NCBI GenBank assembly: GCA_012845835.1 | Contig: JABAKD010000023.1 | Coordinates: 26,081,972 to 26,145,971 of the forward strand | Reading direction: 5' to 3' | Source of the DNA: Undaria pinnatifida | Lineage: Eukaryota; Sar; Phaeophyceae; Laminariales; Alariaceae | Length of the DNA stretch: 64,000 nt | Shown here: one piece after another, positions 10,966 through 22,802 of the stretch | Numbering within the stretch: position 1 is the stretch's first letter | Layout of the letters: each line of letters begins with the position of its first letter | The notes under the pieces: generated by a model | Seen by the model: only the letters and a program-made list of their open reading frames with translations | The model's database searches: none | Told to the model about the DNA's origin: nothing | Program-made: the position numbers and the translations under genes

Positions 10966-11742
10966 TTACGACTGCGTCCTGCATGGAGTTGGCGCCAGGT
11001 ATAGGAGACGTCCCCGCCCGGGCGCGTCTCGCCATGGTCCTGCGACGGCTCCACCAAAAGCGAAAAGAGCGAATGGCTTTGTCCAGAGTGGATGACGGAG
11101 GCAGCTCCGACGAAGAGCACGCGAGGCGTGTACGACTGATACTGTTTTTCTACTACTGCTGTCAATATCTAGTGCTGCAGTAGTGAGTGCCGACCAGAAC
11201 GGAAATGTAAGGACCGTTTCGTAAATGTAACTGAGACAGATACGGCACGTATAATCAGAAAAATACAAATTGGCGTTGAGAGCGTTGTGTTTTTGATTTT
11301 GAGAAATCACACCAAAAGCTCCAATCAATATATCGGTGGGAGACGGCGATTCCCCATAGCTACTCATGCCGGAAGGACCATAACCAGCGTCAACGCCGAG
11401 TTCTCCAGGCAGCCCATCTCCAGCAGGACGAGGGTCAGCCGCTGGCCGTTTCGTGCCAGTTCGCGTTTGCGCGCCAACACCGTCTGCGTCGGAGGTGTAC
11501 CATCCATCTGCGATGCGACGCCCTGTGCCTGTGCTGTTCAAACCTGCGCCGCTGAACCCCGGTAACCCCAACGCTTGCCAGGGCTGCTGAAACGGGTCTC
11601 CTGTCCCCGCACAAGTGACGGCATCGTCACGGTCACTGCTGTCCATGTTCCGGCAAGGGCGGCGATGGTGATGGGGCACGTCACCAGCGCGGCAGCAGAC
11701 AGTCTTGGTGTCCAAGCTCTCACCAATTTCTGGTTCTGACAA
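10966..11742 (-). CDS. unrecognised ORF inside the TIR element, possibly with an intron
   Basis: An open minus-strand frame of 258 residues fills most of the element. The N-terminal half is hydrophilic, rich in Gly, Asp and Pro. An exon change is possible near 11.13 kb (AACAGTATCAG as acceptor), after which a frame with MARRARAGTSPIPGANS could follow. No known domain is seen. It may be a transposon-associated protein or a chance frame in GC-rich DNA. Confidence 0.25.
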   Translation of the reverse strand: MSEPEIGESLDTKTVCCRAGDVPHHHRRPCRNMDSSDRDDAVTCAGTGDPFQQPWQALGLPGFSGAGLNSTGTGRRIADGWYTSDADGVGAQTRTGTKRPAADPRPAGDGLPGELGVDAGYGPSGMSSYGESPSPTDILIGAFGVISQNQKHNALNANLYFSDYTCRICLSYIYETVLTFPFWSALTTAALDIDSSSRKTVSVVHASRALRRSCLRHPLWTKPFALFAFGGAVAGPWRDAPGRGRLLYLAPTPCRTQS

Positions 11743-11776
11743 CTAACACTGGATCTTCCCTCCAAAAAAAATCACA

Positions 11777-11817
11777 AAATATCGCGTAGGTGGGAATTCC
11801 CACCTGACGCGATATTT
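11777..11817. repeat. near-perfect 41 bp palindrome
   Basis: AAATATCGCGT, then AGGTGGGAATTCCCACCT, then ACGCGATATTT, with one extra G in the right arm. It lies near the right end of the TIR element and could extrude as a cruciform. Confidence 0.9.
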
Positions 11818-11940
11818 CGGTATGTGCGGACCACATATGGCGAAAATATCCCGACAGCCCGCGGTCGTCTAAAACTCCAGACGCACATAATTCGGCTCTA
11901 AACGACCAATATCGCGATATTTCCGAGTTTTAGACAACTC

Positions 11941-12310
11941 TATCAAGTACCTATTTTTTGGAAACATTATCAAGTACCATTTGGAAATGATGCCAATTTT
12001 GTAAATCATCCAGGCGTTGCAGACATTAAGATTCAACCAAAATCTCCGAAATTCCTCCTCGACATGCGGTATTTTTGCAACTGCTCGCTTGTCTCGCTCG
12101 GCATCCGTCCGCGTTCACGTCGATGTGCGGAACGGACACGGCAGGGCGAGGGGCGTTGGAGCCGCCCCCCGAAGGCGGCGCTCGAACGAAGCTATATTCG
12201 ACCGAGAATTCCAGTTCTGCGAATCGCATACTTCGGCCGAGACAAAAAGAAAACTCCTGACCAAATCCCTGACACCAAAGAATGATTTTATATATATGTA
12301 CAAGGTTCCC
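11941..12310 (+). repeat. dispersed repeat E, copy 1 (right part)
   Basis: About 360 bp here are the reverse complement of 20731-21055 and 25500-25838. All three contain a GC-rich core with GGAGCCGCCCCCCGAAGGCGG and a tail of AAAGAATGATTTTATA type. Apparent ORFs run through it on both strands in all copies; I regard them as by-products of base composition. Confidence 0.75.
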
Positions 12311-12880
12311 CTCCGGGAAGTGCCTAAGGGAGTGGCGCAAGAACGAAACCCAAACATCCAACATCTGACTGTCTGTGGGCAAATAAGATGTACCTGGTGG
12401 TAGTGAAAACTATGTTTTTGTCCGCGGCTAGCGGAGTGTGGGGGTTCGCTCTCTCGCCGTCGTGGTGGAGAACCGTAAATAAGTGGTAATCCCATCAGTA
12501 CGTACGTGTCCAGCGCCAGTACTCGTACCATGGGGACTTTTTATACGGGCGACTCTTATGCAGTAAAATACGCGTGGTAAAAAATAAAAGGACGAATAGG
12601 TAGATTTTCAACCGGCAAAAAAACAAATTAGCAGTTGTTCCGTGCGCCGTCTTTCTGTCGTGGTTGTGATTTTTTTTCTTTGTTTCCTGTTGTTTCGTAT
12701 GGAAATCAGCAATTTCAGAATAGGTACTCTTCGTGTCTTGTTGAGCCAGATATTGCACTTAACGACGAGTGATACACGCCAGGATGGGCAATCGTCCGCC
12801 TTCACCGCCAGTTCGTCGCAGAGAGTGCGCGAAATGAGGAACTGCTGTAGGGCTTCTATTGTCGCTGAGACAGAGAAGCC
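12310..12880. other. no gene recognised
   Basis: A short dispersed motif at 12297-12345 (ACAAGGTTCCCCTCCGGGAA, recurring at 14661-14706) holds a TTCCC/GGGAA hairpin. Nothing else could be assigned. Confidence 0.4.
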
Positions 12881-15757
12881 CTTTCTCATGGACCATCAGC
12901 GCCTATATCCACTGCTGTTTGCTTTTTAGATTCAAGAAAAAATACGCTGGATTGTTTAGATCGTCGTCCGATTCAAAATCGTCCCCTTGTAGAGACGAAA
13001 GCAACTCGACCCAGCATAGCGAAGACTCGCCACGCGCACATACATGATGTGTCCTACTACTGCTGCTGTGCGGCAAGGTTGTACACGTAGCGTTGTGCTG
13101 TCCTCATGTTGTCCGACCCCTGTCATCTGTGGTGTGAGCAAAATCTCCGACCCCCTCTGTTGAGTACCTGGTACGTAAAAACATTCTGTCTACTCGTACT
13201 TGGACTTAAATGTAAGGATGGGTTGATACATAAATTATTATCAGAAATTTTCTTATATTACCGCCCGAATTGGCGCGATCTATGGACATGCAATGGAGAT
13301 GCGCACGAAGTGGCAGCACAGCGGAAATATGGGGTATGGTGGGGTGACAAATGGCACGCTCCGATCAAAGAACCAGCTTCTACAACAGCAGCCACACGCG
13401 CCTAGAGGTGCAGGCTTTTGATGCTTGGGGGCTGGACCGCTGCTGGGCGGCAGGATCGTAGCGTGGTGCCATCAGCGCCTAGTCTATACCCACTGCTGTT
13501 TGCTTTTTATAGTCAAGCAAAATTACGCTGGATTGTTTTGATCGTCGTCCGATTCAAATCCCCTCGTGGAGACGAAAGCAACTCGCCTCAGCATAGCGAG
13601 GACTCGCCACGCGCATGTACATCATGTATCCCACTACTGCTGCTGTGCGGTAGCGTGGTACACGTAGCGTTGTGCCGTCCTCATGTTTGGTACCTGTCAT
13701 CTGTGGCGTGAGCAAAATCTCCGACACAAAACAATACCCCTTCAGTATGTAGTACGGAAAAATACTGCCTATTTGGACGTAAATGTAAGGACGGGTTTGA
13801 ACATCAATTACTATTAAAAAGGTTCCTATATTACCGACCAAATTGGCGCGAACTATGGACATGCAATTGAGATGCGTCTATTATGGGCATGCAATTGAGA
13901 AGCGTCCGAAGCGGCGGCACACCAGAAATATGGGGTATGGTGGGGTGACAAATGCCATGCTCCGATAAAAAAATCAGCTACTACAACAGCAGCCACACGC
14001 GCATACAGTTGCAGGCTGCTGCTAGGGGGCTAGACTGCTGCTGGGCGGCAGGATTAGCGTGGTGCTCTGTGCAAAGAGAGGGAACGAAACGTGTACCCTT
14101 TACGAGCAGGAAAGCCCGGTTTGCATCAGAGCTTTACGTACGTACGCGGGGATAGGGGGTGCAGAAACCCAATCCCCGGGGATGTTGCGGAAACCCGGGG
14201 ATTTGCCTTATGTGTGCCCAAGGCCAAAAAAGTTTAAAAGGCTTGCCACGCGCGACACACTGCACGGATCGCGACCAAACCTCCAGCAACGTGAGCCCGA
14301 CGGTCGAATTGTGCCCACCCCACCCGACGTCTGGGACAAAGGTGCGAGCACGAAGAGATGTGCCCGAAGGGAAAAAAAAAATCACAATTATACATCGACA
14401 TATATATATATCGATTTTTTAAGGGGATCCTTTTTTTCGCCGATGACACCTGGATTCACCAAGGAAAACCAGGCTTAATTGCTATCTATTGTTTTTTTAA
14501 CAAATAAATATTGATTTTTCATGAGGATACATATTTTTTTCGATGACACCCGGATTCGAACCAGCGAAGGCCACCAGGATTATAGGCGGACAGTCCATGT
14601 ACTAGACCACAATATGTTACAGCAGCAGTGGTGTATCTACCAGTACTATTTTTTCACAAATATACAAGGTTCCCCTTCGGGAAGTGCCTAGGGGAGTGGC
14701 GCAAGGACACATTATTATCACTACCGGACGCAATGGCCATTTGTTTGTACATACCTGGTACAAAAAATAAATGCTCGGAAAAATAATGAATGCGCATTTT
14801 ACCCGCAGTACTTGGGTGTACTCAAAATTATTAGCAGCAGTACTTTCAGCACTTTTTGGGTGCTCGAGATAGACGTGCCCACGACCGATCTGTTGTTGAG
14901 AAAATACACACAACACACAAAACTTTTACACCGTATGCTATGTATGATTTAGAGAAGAGCGTCACACTTCGACCTCCAGGTTAGGGACCGCCAGGAAGCG
15001 AGAAGGGGCACGTGTGGCGTGGGATGCGGCTTACTACTGTAGAATACTTAACTGGGAGCAAGAGGACAACACGTGACAGGCTATGGCAAAAGCAACTCGC
15101 CGCCGTAAGGAGAGGATACGGCACGCGCACATGGTCCTACCACGGTAGTAGCGTTTTGCTCTCCGTACGTTGTCTGCTGCTGTCCCTGTCACGTGCGATC
15201 TACGCAAACAAAAACTTATTATTATCGAGGCACGAGAAAATAAGGGTTTTGTATGTACGGAAGAAGTTTGGGGTTATTGCACGTTGACCAATGAGATCAA
15301 CGCGGGTGGTTACTTGTACTTGTCCTGGTTATGGCAAAAGGGAACCTTGGATCAGTCTGCCTGGTTGCTGACTAGCAAGCGAAACACGCAGAGAAGAGAG
15401 AAGCATCGTCAGCGAGACAGGTTCAAGGTGAGATATAGACTGGCTGATGTAAAAAACAGAAAAATACTCATTTAAAAAAACAGAAAAATACTCATTAAAA
15501 AACTGCCTCTGTGGACGTAAATGTGTAAGGATGGGCTGGTTGGTCAATCTAGATTATTACTACTTTTGAAGGTTCCTATGTACAGCAGAAACGTGCCGTG
15601 TGGTGGGGTGAAAAATGAAAGGCTCCGACACAAGCAACACGCCGCAGCATAGCGAGGACACGCCACGCGCACAAAAATTGTGTTGCTTACCGCAGCTGCT
15701 GTGCGGCAGGGTTGGAGCGTTGTGCTCTCCGCATGTTGTCTGCTGTCTGTCATCTGC

Positions 15758-15796
<39 letters not shown>

Positions 15797-17237
15797 TCCT
15801 CCTGGGGATCCGGGTAAAAAAAGCTTAAGCTCCATACACTTTCGTTTGTGTACCAGTTTTCGTCCATCCGCAGAACGCAGACTTTGTGTCAACTTCCCCC
15901 CTCCGGTTTAGTCAACACTATGAACTTGCCGGCCTTCTTTGGCTGATCCCTATACGGTTCAACCTAGAAGGTGAGATAGCCACCCAGGAATCGACAGCTC
16001 TTTTTGCTCTGTCTTTACCCTGGGTAGTGCGGGATTTGCCTGCGCCTGTTCATCTGCGATCTTACATAAATGGTGTTGCCTACTGCTGCTGCAGTCTGGC
16101 AGAGCTGTAGCGTTGTGCTCTTTTGGTATGGTACGGTATCATATACGCAACCTGAACATAAATATAAGGACCGTTTGCGTACTAATATTACATTCATACG
16201 ATCCTTACAATTTACGCCGCCATGTCACTCGACACTGGACGGGAGCAGCAGTAGCAGCAGCGAGAGGTAGCGCGTATAGGCGGGTAGAGCATCGCAGGCT
16301 CCGATCAAAGCAATCAGCGACTGCAACAGCAGCCACACGCGCAGAGAGTTGCAGGCTGCTACTGCTCGGGGGCTGGACTGCTGCTGGCGGCAGGATCGTA
16401 GCGTGGTGCTCTGCCAAAATAGGGAAATGTACGTGTACGAAGGACGCCAATATGTACATAAATATAAGGACCGTTTGCGTACTAATATGATATTCCAACG
16501 ATACGTACAACTTACGCCGCCATGTCACTTGGCACTCGACTAAAGCAGCGGTAGCAGCAGCAGCAGTGAGAAGTAGCGGCGTAAGGCGGGTAGCGCCGGC
16601 TCCGATCAAAGCAATCAGCTACTACAACAGCACAGCCACACGCCCAGAAAGTTGCAGGCTGATGCTGCTAGGGGGTTGGACTGCTGCTGGGCGGCAGGAT
16701 CGAAGTGCGGTGCTCTGTGCAAAAATAGGGAAATGCGCCGACGTGTACCCTCTACGAGCAGGAAAACGCGGTTTGCATCAAAACCGTACATACATGGGGA
16801 TAGGGGATGCAGAAACCCAATCCCTGGGGATATTTCGGAAACTAGGGGATTTGCTTTATGTGTGCCCAAGGCCAAAAAAGTTCAAAAGGCTTGCCACGCG
16901 CGGCACACTGAACGGATCGCGCCCAAACCTCCGGCAACGTGAGCCCAACGGTCGAATTGTGCCCACCCCCCCCTAACGTTTGGGACAAAGGTGCGAGCAC
17001 GAAGAGATGTGCCCGAAGGTGAAAAAAAAACACAATTATACATATACATAGATAATTTTTTTCATGAGGATTATTTATTTTTCATATGACCCCTGGATTC
17101 AACCAACGAACACCAGGCTTATAAGCGGACAGTCTATCTACTAGAAGGCCACAAAGTCACATTGATATCTAATAGTTTTTCATGAGGATCATTTTTTTCC
17201 CCGATGACACCGGGATTCAAACCAACGAGAAGACCTT
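12880..17237. repeat. composite of diverged local duplications and SINE-like units
   Basis: Three repeat types alternate here. Type 1: about 12884-13143, 13464-13722 and a shorter 15600-15757. Type 2 (with CAGCAGCCACACGCGC): about 13306-13476, 13904-14075, 16280-16410 and 16590-16730. Type 3: 14050-14395 and 16690-17035. tRNA-like SINE units lie on the minus strand near 14440, 14545-14625, 17090-17165 and 17200-17250. Open frames are short and not conserved in phase between copies, so no gene is called. Confidence 0.7.
15760..15793. repeat. T34 homopolymer, poly(A)-tail-like on the minus strand
   Basis: 34 consecutive T are followed by AGATCCTCCTGGGGATCCGGG and an A run. The arrangement resembles the insertion at 22689-22802, which begins with T16 and ATCCTCCGGCGGATGGGG. 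Both may be 3' ends of the same minus-strand retroposon family. Confidence 0.7.
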
Positions 17238-17792
17238 AAGGCTTATAGTACATACCCGTACTACTACACCAGGTTTGTACATACCATCAGGTACTACGCT
17301 GTTGAATCACAATGCACGCCCAGCTCAGATCAGTGCGGCTATATATAGCCCAGCAGCGCAGCGTAGCGCCGTGCGGAGCCGTGCGGTGCGGTGCGGTGCC
17401 GTGCCCTTCGATGCGGTGCTGTGTCGTGCTGCGCTGTGTGCTTTCTTTCGAACACAGAGCAGTACCGGGTATATTGCGTGTTGTTAAGGACTACTTTTTT
17501 TCTTTTTTCTTTTCTACATGTATTTGATCTTTCACGGCCCCATGTTTTTTTCCCTACGCAAATTACCCCCGTACTGCCGATCAGAACGTAACACCGGTGA
17601 CAAAAGCACACAGCACAGCTGAGCACAACAGGGCAATTTGCTCTAGGCAGCTCTTGGCATTATTAAATCGTTGTTCGCACCAAATCATGGGCCTCTTCTT
17701 TTTGCCCCCTTTACATGTTTTAAGTTGCATTCTTCCTTGCCTTGCGCGAGCGTAGCGGGCGCGTCAGCCGCCCGCGGAGCGGAGCCCTTGCA
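17238..17792 (-). mobile_element. CAAGGGCTCCGC element, copy 1
   Basis: Read on the minus strand, this begins CAAGGGCTCCGC directly after TA and is homologous over most of its length to 24094-24760 on the plus strand. It contains CGGTGCGG-type low-complexity sequence near 17.37-17.43 kb. No protein is recognisable. Terminal inverted repeats were not found, so the class is unknown. Confidence 0.6.
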
Positions 17793-17866
17793 TATATATA
17801 TATAAATACAAGGGCTTCGCTCGCGGGCGGCTGGGCGCCGCCCGCTACGCTTGCGGAAGGAGGAAT
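17737..17866. repeat. long inverted repeat around a (TA)n centre
   Basis: Arms of about 60 bp (17737-17795 and 17806-17866) are near inverted copies. Both carry AGCGTAGCGGGCG and AGCCGCCCGCG and point AAGGGCT toward an AT-rich centre. It looks like two CAAGGGCT element ends facing each other and could form a large hairpin. Confidence 0.75.
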
Positions 17867-18368
17867 AGACATTCAGTAGAAAGGCGGAAAAGAAGCACAA
17901 ATGGCGCAACTGGCGGCTTGAAAATGCCAAGAGGTCCATATATAGTACAACGGTACAGGATAGAGACGATTATGATTATGAGTTTGTTATTATCATCCAT
18001 TCGCCCAGTCCATGATGGGCACGTCGGAGGACTTGGTTGGCATATCCTTCCACCTCTCAGGTAGCACCTAGGTCCTGTACACTTATTAATAGCTCTCTCT
18101 AAGTCGATCATCAATAATAAATTATCGCAGTGCATAAACACCAGGCACGCGCTTGTCAAGGATAGAGACAGGAAAACTACAACTTAAGATGTAAAGGAGC
18201 GCAGTGCCAAAAAAACATGCTGGAAGCAGGAACTTGAACGCACACACCGCAAACATGTGAAGTACATTTGTACTCCTGAAAGACGAAGAGCACGCATTTA
18301 GGCATAGTTCTCAAAAAACGATGCTGGTATAATAAACCACAACTTAACGTTCTATAAAGAACGTGCTG

Positions 18369-20335
18369 TCAACATTGCTTCCGAAGGAGCATGCAGGCTT
18401 GCTTGGACTCTTCCTCCTCAGCGGAGGTACCCAGCACCTTGCACTCTTGTTTTTTGTCGATGGTCTTGTGGATCTGTCCACAAACGTTGAAGCATGGCGG
18501 GAGAACGTCGATAAGTATGTGTAAAAAAGTATTCGTACTTCTCTCCAGCAGACGTCGTAACCATCCAAATTATTGGAGCTCCTTTCGCTGTTAGTAATTG
18601 TTGTGGTATTGTTGTACTTGCTCTTGGTACTTGGAAAAAGAGCCGCACTTCATAGACTATATCCGCACGCCATCCCCTAGTCTTGAGCAAGAGACATGGA
18701 TGTCTCGACTCGTGACACACAGGACGCAAGATAAGAGTAGAACGTACCTCGATGTCGAACGCCCTCGTGGCACCGTGGGAATGGAATGCGGGATGTATAT
18801 CGAGCAAGTGGTCGCCTGCCTTCTTCAGGAGGTCACCGACCTTGATATCGCCGGTGCACTTCGTGTTTATGTCCTCGCCGACTTGGCGGCCCTCGGCGGC
18901 TGCTTCGCAGGGCTTCTGCAAACGACAACAACGGATGGGAATACCTTGCGTTCAGTGAATGTTCAAAATAGTAAGGCCACGTAGCTGTCGTCGATTTCCA
19001 AAGTTTGAAAGGAAGTCGTACAATTTAACACTGTTGTAATGAAAGCGGTCGTTTATGGGCAAAGCCCTGCCTGGTACCACAACGTTGCTAACACGTATGA
19101 AACCACCTCTGGGACAGGAACGAACGGGATTCACAGTCGCAACTGGTAAGCGTGAGCCCCGGTATACTGCTATATAAGGCCTACCGGCGGAATACCGACA
19201 ACGAAGGGTAAGAGACAGTACCTGCTGTATATATTGTTCGGTACTACTCTATTACTGCTGCTATCAACACTATTACGACCGACGTGTACTGCGATTCCTG
19301 AAGAGGTTGCGCACCTACTTGTACTCGTTAATACAAAGAGTTCATGTGGTTGCATGAAAAATGAGTAACAGTAGTAGTACACCACGTCACTACATGAACA
19401 ACTCGCTAACCCCAATCACGGGACTGCTCTCCAGCATCACCCAGGTTAACTTCAGCTTCTGTTTACTGCTATATATCAACCTCCAGTGTGTACTGCGACT
19501 GGTGCTGAGGTATCATGCTGCTGTGTTATTTATCACTGCATGGACCATTTTTACAACCCTGGCTGACCCCCGTGATGAGACTTGCCCGTTTTCATTGCGT
19601 CTTACATGTACAGATACCACGTAGTCGTAGTCGTACATCCAAAACGTGTGTTTATATCACAGCACAAAGCGTCACTGCATGGACCACTTGTTCAACCCCC
19701 GCTTACCCCGATGACGGGACTGCCCCGTACTCGTAGTCGTACATACATGAAGTGTGTTTGGCTGTACGTATGAAAAAGAAATCGCATCACACAGCGTCAC
19801 TGCATAGGTCTACTCGTAGACCTGAGTACTTGTACCATTCCCGCTTACACCGCGATGACGGGACTGCCCCGTACCGAACTCGTACATGCAAAAGTGTGTT
19901 TGTACGCATGAAAAAGAAATCACAGCACAACAACAGAAATGTAACTCACGTTTCGTCAAGCTTTCAGCTCCTTCGTTAGGGACGCCGATCGAAGGTGAAT
20001 CACAGGTGTCCGCGTCACACCAGTCACACACACGAGGGTTGTCGCCGCTTCCCCAGTGCTTGTTAAGGTTATGAAAAGCTTGGCACGTGGAAGGCTCGTC
20101 ACTCCTGCAGGTGTCGCAGACAGCGTACTGGGAACTCCTGTTTTTTCCTATTTCGTGCGATGAGGAAGCCGTCACAACCCTTGCTCGGGCACGGCCAATC
20201 AATCAGGATTGCCAGAAGAAGCTGAGTCCCGTTCTTGCCCGACCAGCTTCCACACGCCTGATCCTGAACCTCCACCACCCCCACTTTTGGCGGAGCCTCC
20301 TCCCGCACTAGCCTTGGTCCGCTTCGCAAATTTCA
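18369..20335 (-). pseudogene. gene A: spliced cysteine-rich gene, paralogue of gene B, probably frameshifted
   Basis: Two well-defined exons end the gene. Exon 18915-18748 (56 codons, acceptor TCGTTTGCAG, donor GAG/GTACGT) reads KPCEAAAEGR and later KCTGDIKVGDLL. Exon 18473-18369 (acceptor TGTGGACAG, phase 0) reads IHKTIDKKQECK and LGTSAEEEE to a TGA. Upstream, around 20335-19950, an exon-like region reads GNPD, then in another frame WPCPSKGCDG, then in a third frame YAVCDTCRSDEPSTC and RVCDWCDADTC, up to a GTGAGT at 19949-19944. GNPD/WPC aligns with GNPLWFC of gene B, and a 4 bp tandem duplication (AATCAATC at about 20197) separates the two frames. No start codon was found. Middle exons are unresolved. 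Confidence 0.6.
19530..19935. repeat. intronic minisatellite of gene A
   Basis: Three diverged units of about 120-140 bp share CACTGCATGGACCA, GATGACGGGACTGCCCCG and TATGAAAAAGAAATC. They fall between the exon regions of gene A. Confidence 0.8.
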
Positions 20336-20340
20336 ACTTC

Positions 20341-20730
20341 AATTTGTTATTGCCGATCCGGCAAATTTCAAATTCAAATTGTTTGCAGCCGTCAACGGCA
20401 ATTCCCTCTCAACAGCCAGCAATTGGCCAACTTCAAATAAAAGTACAAAAAAGAAGTTGCTGAAAAAGCAAAATAAAAATATCAGAGAGCAAGCAGTAAA
20501 GATCAGAGAATGAGAGCTAAAAAGTAAGTAAGAATGAGACTAGGGAAAGCAAGGAAGGCAAGGAACTTAGGGACGGTTCTTTTTTCCAGCAACTAATTTT
20601 CTTTTCGGCAATTACGGGCTGAGAAGGGCTGAGAGGGGGGAGGATATGCCGAGCGAGACGTCCGAGGGGGGCGAGGTCTAGGTATATAGTTTTATACTCC
20701 GGAGTATATAAAATCATTCCTTGAATGTCG
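20341..20730. other. AT-rich interval upstream of gene A
   Basis: A short tandem repeat around AAATTTCAAATTCAAATT sits at 20330-20385. No promoter or other feature could be placed. Confidence 0.4.
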
Positions 20731-21279
20731 AGTCATTCCTTGGTGTCATGGACTTTGGTCAGGAGTTTTTTGTCTCGGCCGAAGTATGCAATTCGCGGAA
20801 CTGGAATTCTCGGTCGAATATGGCTTGGTTCGAGCGCCGCCTTCGGGGGGCGGCTCCAACGCCCCTCGCCCTGCCGTGTCCGTTCCGCACATCGACGTGA
20901 ACGCGGACGGGCGCCGAGCGAGACGAGCGAGTGTCGAGGAGGAATTTTGGAAAAATTGTTGAATCTTAATGGCTGCAACGCCTGAATGATTTACAAAATT
21001 GGCATCATTTCCAAACGGTACGTGATAATGTTTGGAATTTCGCGGTGGCATACTCTCGAGCGTTTTTCTTTGCTGTACTTTTTTACTAGTTCGTTTGGTT
21101 TCTTGCTCGGCATTCTATTGCTTTTGTTTCTGCTCGTTTTGCCAGCTGGAATTTTATTTTTTTAGTGTGGGTTAACCTAAACCGTGACACAACTTACCGA
21201 CGATACCCAACAACTTCGTGACACAAATTACCGACGGCAAGACGTCTCGTGACAAAATAACTCCCAAATCATGATACTT

Positions 21280-22205
21280 TCACGTAACAGAATTTCGAGA
21301 CAAAACCTAGCAGGTAGAGCCGTCTCTTCGGCCTTTGGCCCTGGCTTTAGCACGGCCGCTGACACTCCAGGCAGCCTCTGCTGTAGGCATGAACGAATGC
21401 GGTTGATTCGCAGCGAACTATCCCGCTGTGCTCGCTTCTATGTGGCCATTGTCCATGCCATTTCATGTCACCTCCCTTCTGTTTTGAGCTCGTCGTCGTA
21501 CGGTTGAGGTACGAGGAAACCCGTACGTACTCGGTGAGAGCAGCAGTATGTACGACGAGCATGAACGCCATTTGACGACATTGGCAAGCACACAACAGCA
21601 GGTGCCGCAGCAGTAGCCGAAGGGCGAAACTTCTAGCACATAATGCAGCAACTAGTAGCAACCAGAACTACAGCAGATAGCTCAAAGTGCAGTGCGAGTG
21701 CCGTTGGCAAGTTTAGTCGTACACGCATCACTCTGTCCAATATATAACAGGATCTTGAGACAAAACCTAGCAGGTAGAAGAGCCATCTCTTCGGCCTCTG
21801 GCCCTGGCTTTAGCACCGCCGCGGACACTCCAGTCAGCCTCTGCTGTAGGCATGAACGAGTGCGGTTGATTCGCAGCGAACTATCCCGCTGTGCTCGCTT
21901 CTATGTGGCCATTGTCCATGCCATTTCATGTCACCTCCCTTCTGTTTTGAGCTCGTCGTCGTACGGTTGAGGTACGAGGAAACCCGTACGTACTCGGTGA
22001 GAACAGCAGTATGTACGACGAGCATGAACGCCAACTGACGGCATTGGCAAACACACAACAGCAGGCGTAGCAGCAGTAGCCGAAGGGCGGAACTTCTGGC
22101 ACATAATGCAGCAACTAGAAGCAACCAGAACTACAGCAGATAGCTCAAAGTGCAGTGCGAGTGCCGTTGGCAAGTTTAGTCGTACACGCATCACTCCGTC
22201 CAATA
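21280..22205 (+). repeat. tandem pair of ~460 bp segments in unit A
   Basis: The segment starting GAGACAAAACCTAGCAGGTAG is repeated head to tail (from about 21297 and 21758). The same pair occurs in unit B from about 26093 and 26551. Copies are highly similar. An open frame starting near CTTTGGCCCTGGCTTTAGC exists in each copy but is short and unrecognised. Confidence 0.88.
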
Positions 22206-22688
22206 TATATCACCCGTTTATGTCCATATTGATGAAGAAAAAAAAATACATTTCCTTTAATGATACGTCGTACGAGCGGACGTTCTGGTGTTCCTGCCGG
22301 GAGACCATCGAGCACACCGCATGTTTTACCCAAACAAGAGCCAACAAGAGGCAGGGCAGGGGCCCCTAACACAGAGACACGTGACAACCACGGCCAGCTG
22401 TCGATCGCGTAATTGGCCGGTAATCCGTGCTTCGGTGGGTGTATCGGAAGTCGTTCGTAGTACTACAGCTGTAGATCGTCGAAAGACCACGTGACATGTG
22501 ACATCCCGTTCTGGTGGCAGCCTCGCCAGTAGACCCCCCAACATTTATTTACCTCTTCTTTTTCTTGGCTCCATGCACCCATTTCCTTTCCTTTCTCTTC
22601 TTTGTTCTTTGTTTCTTTTTTCCAATTGACTTGCGTCTGTTGTGCGTATGCGTTGTGATAGATACTACGTGTGATATATACGTGGTAG

Positions 22689-22802
22689 TTTTTTTTTTTT
22701 TTTTATCCTCCGGCGGATGGGGAAAAATAAAGTTTTAGCTCACCACACTTCCACGTATTTTCATACGCGTCGTGTGTCGATTTAACTCAGTTGCTTTCGC
22801 AG
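22689..22802 (-). mobile_element. short poly(A)-tailed retroposon insertion, absent from unit B
   Basis: Unit B reads GTGGTAGTCTTTCTTGGG without interruption at 27483. In unit A 114 bp separate GTAG from a second GTAG (22802-22805). The insert starts with T16 on the plus strand, so a poly(A) tail on the minus strand. It shares an ATCCTCC-GGAT-GGG motif with the segment after the T34 run at 15.76 kb. Confidence 0.75.

Larger units (their letters stand above)
10686..11940. mobile_element. DNA transposon with GAGTTRTCTAAAACTCGG TIRs
   Basis: The left end GAGTTATCTAAAACTCGG and the right end are inverted copies (one mismatch over 18 bp). TATCA occurs directly outside on both sides (10681-10685, 11941-11945), fitting a 5 bp target duplication. 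The element sits inside a copy of repeat E, which resumes on the far side. Solo pieces of the same terminal sequence occur near 23.51 and 28.14 kb. No transposase is recognisable, so the superfamily is not assigned. Confidence 0.7.

Noticed and set aside
12026..12382. Conserved protein shared by three loci (12.0, 20.8, 25.6 kb)
   Set aside because: The similarity is that of DNA repeat E, and open frames occur on both strands with no bias toward one.
9895..14626. Functional tRNA genes
   Set aside because: A and B boxes are good, but the anticodon arm does not fold well and the units are repeated with SINE-like tails.
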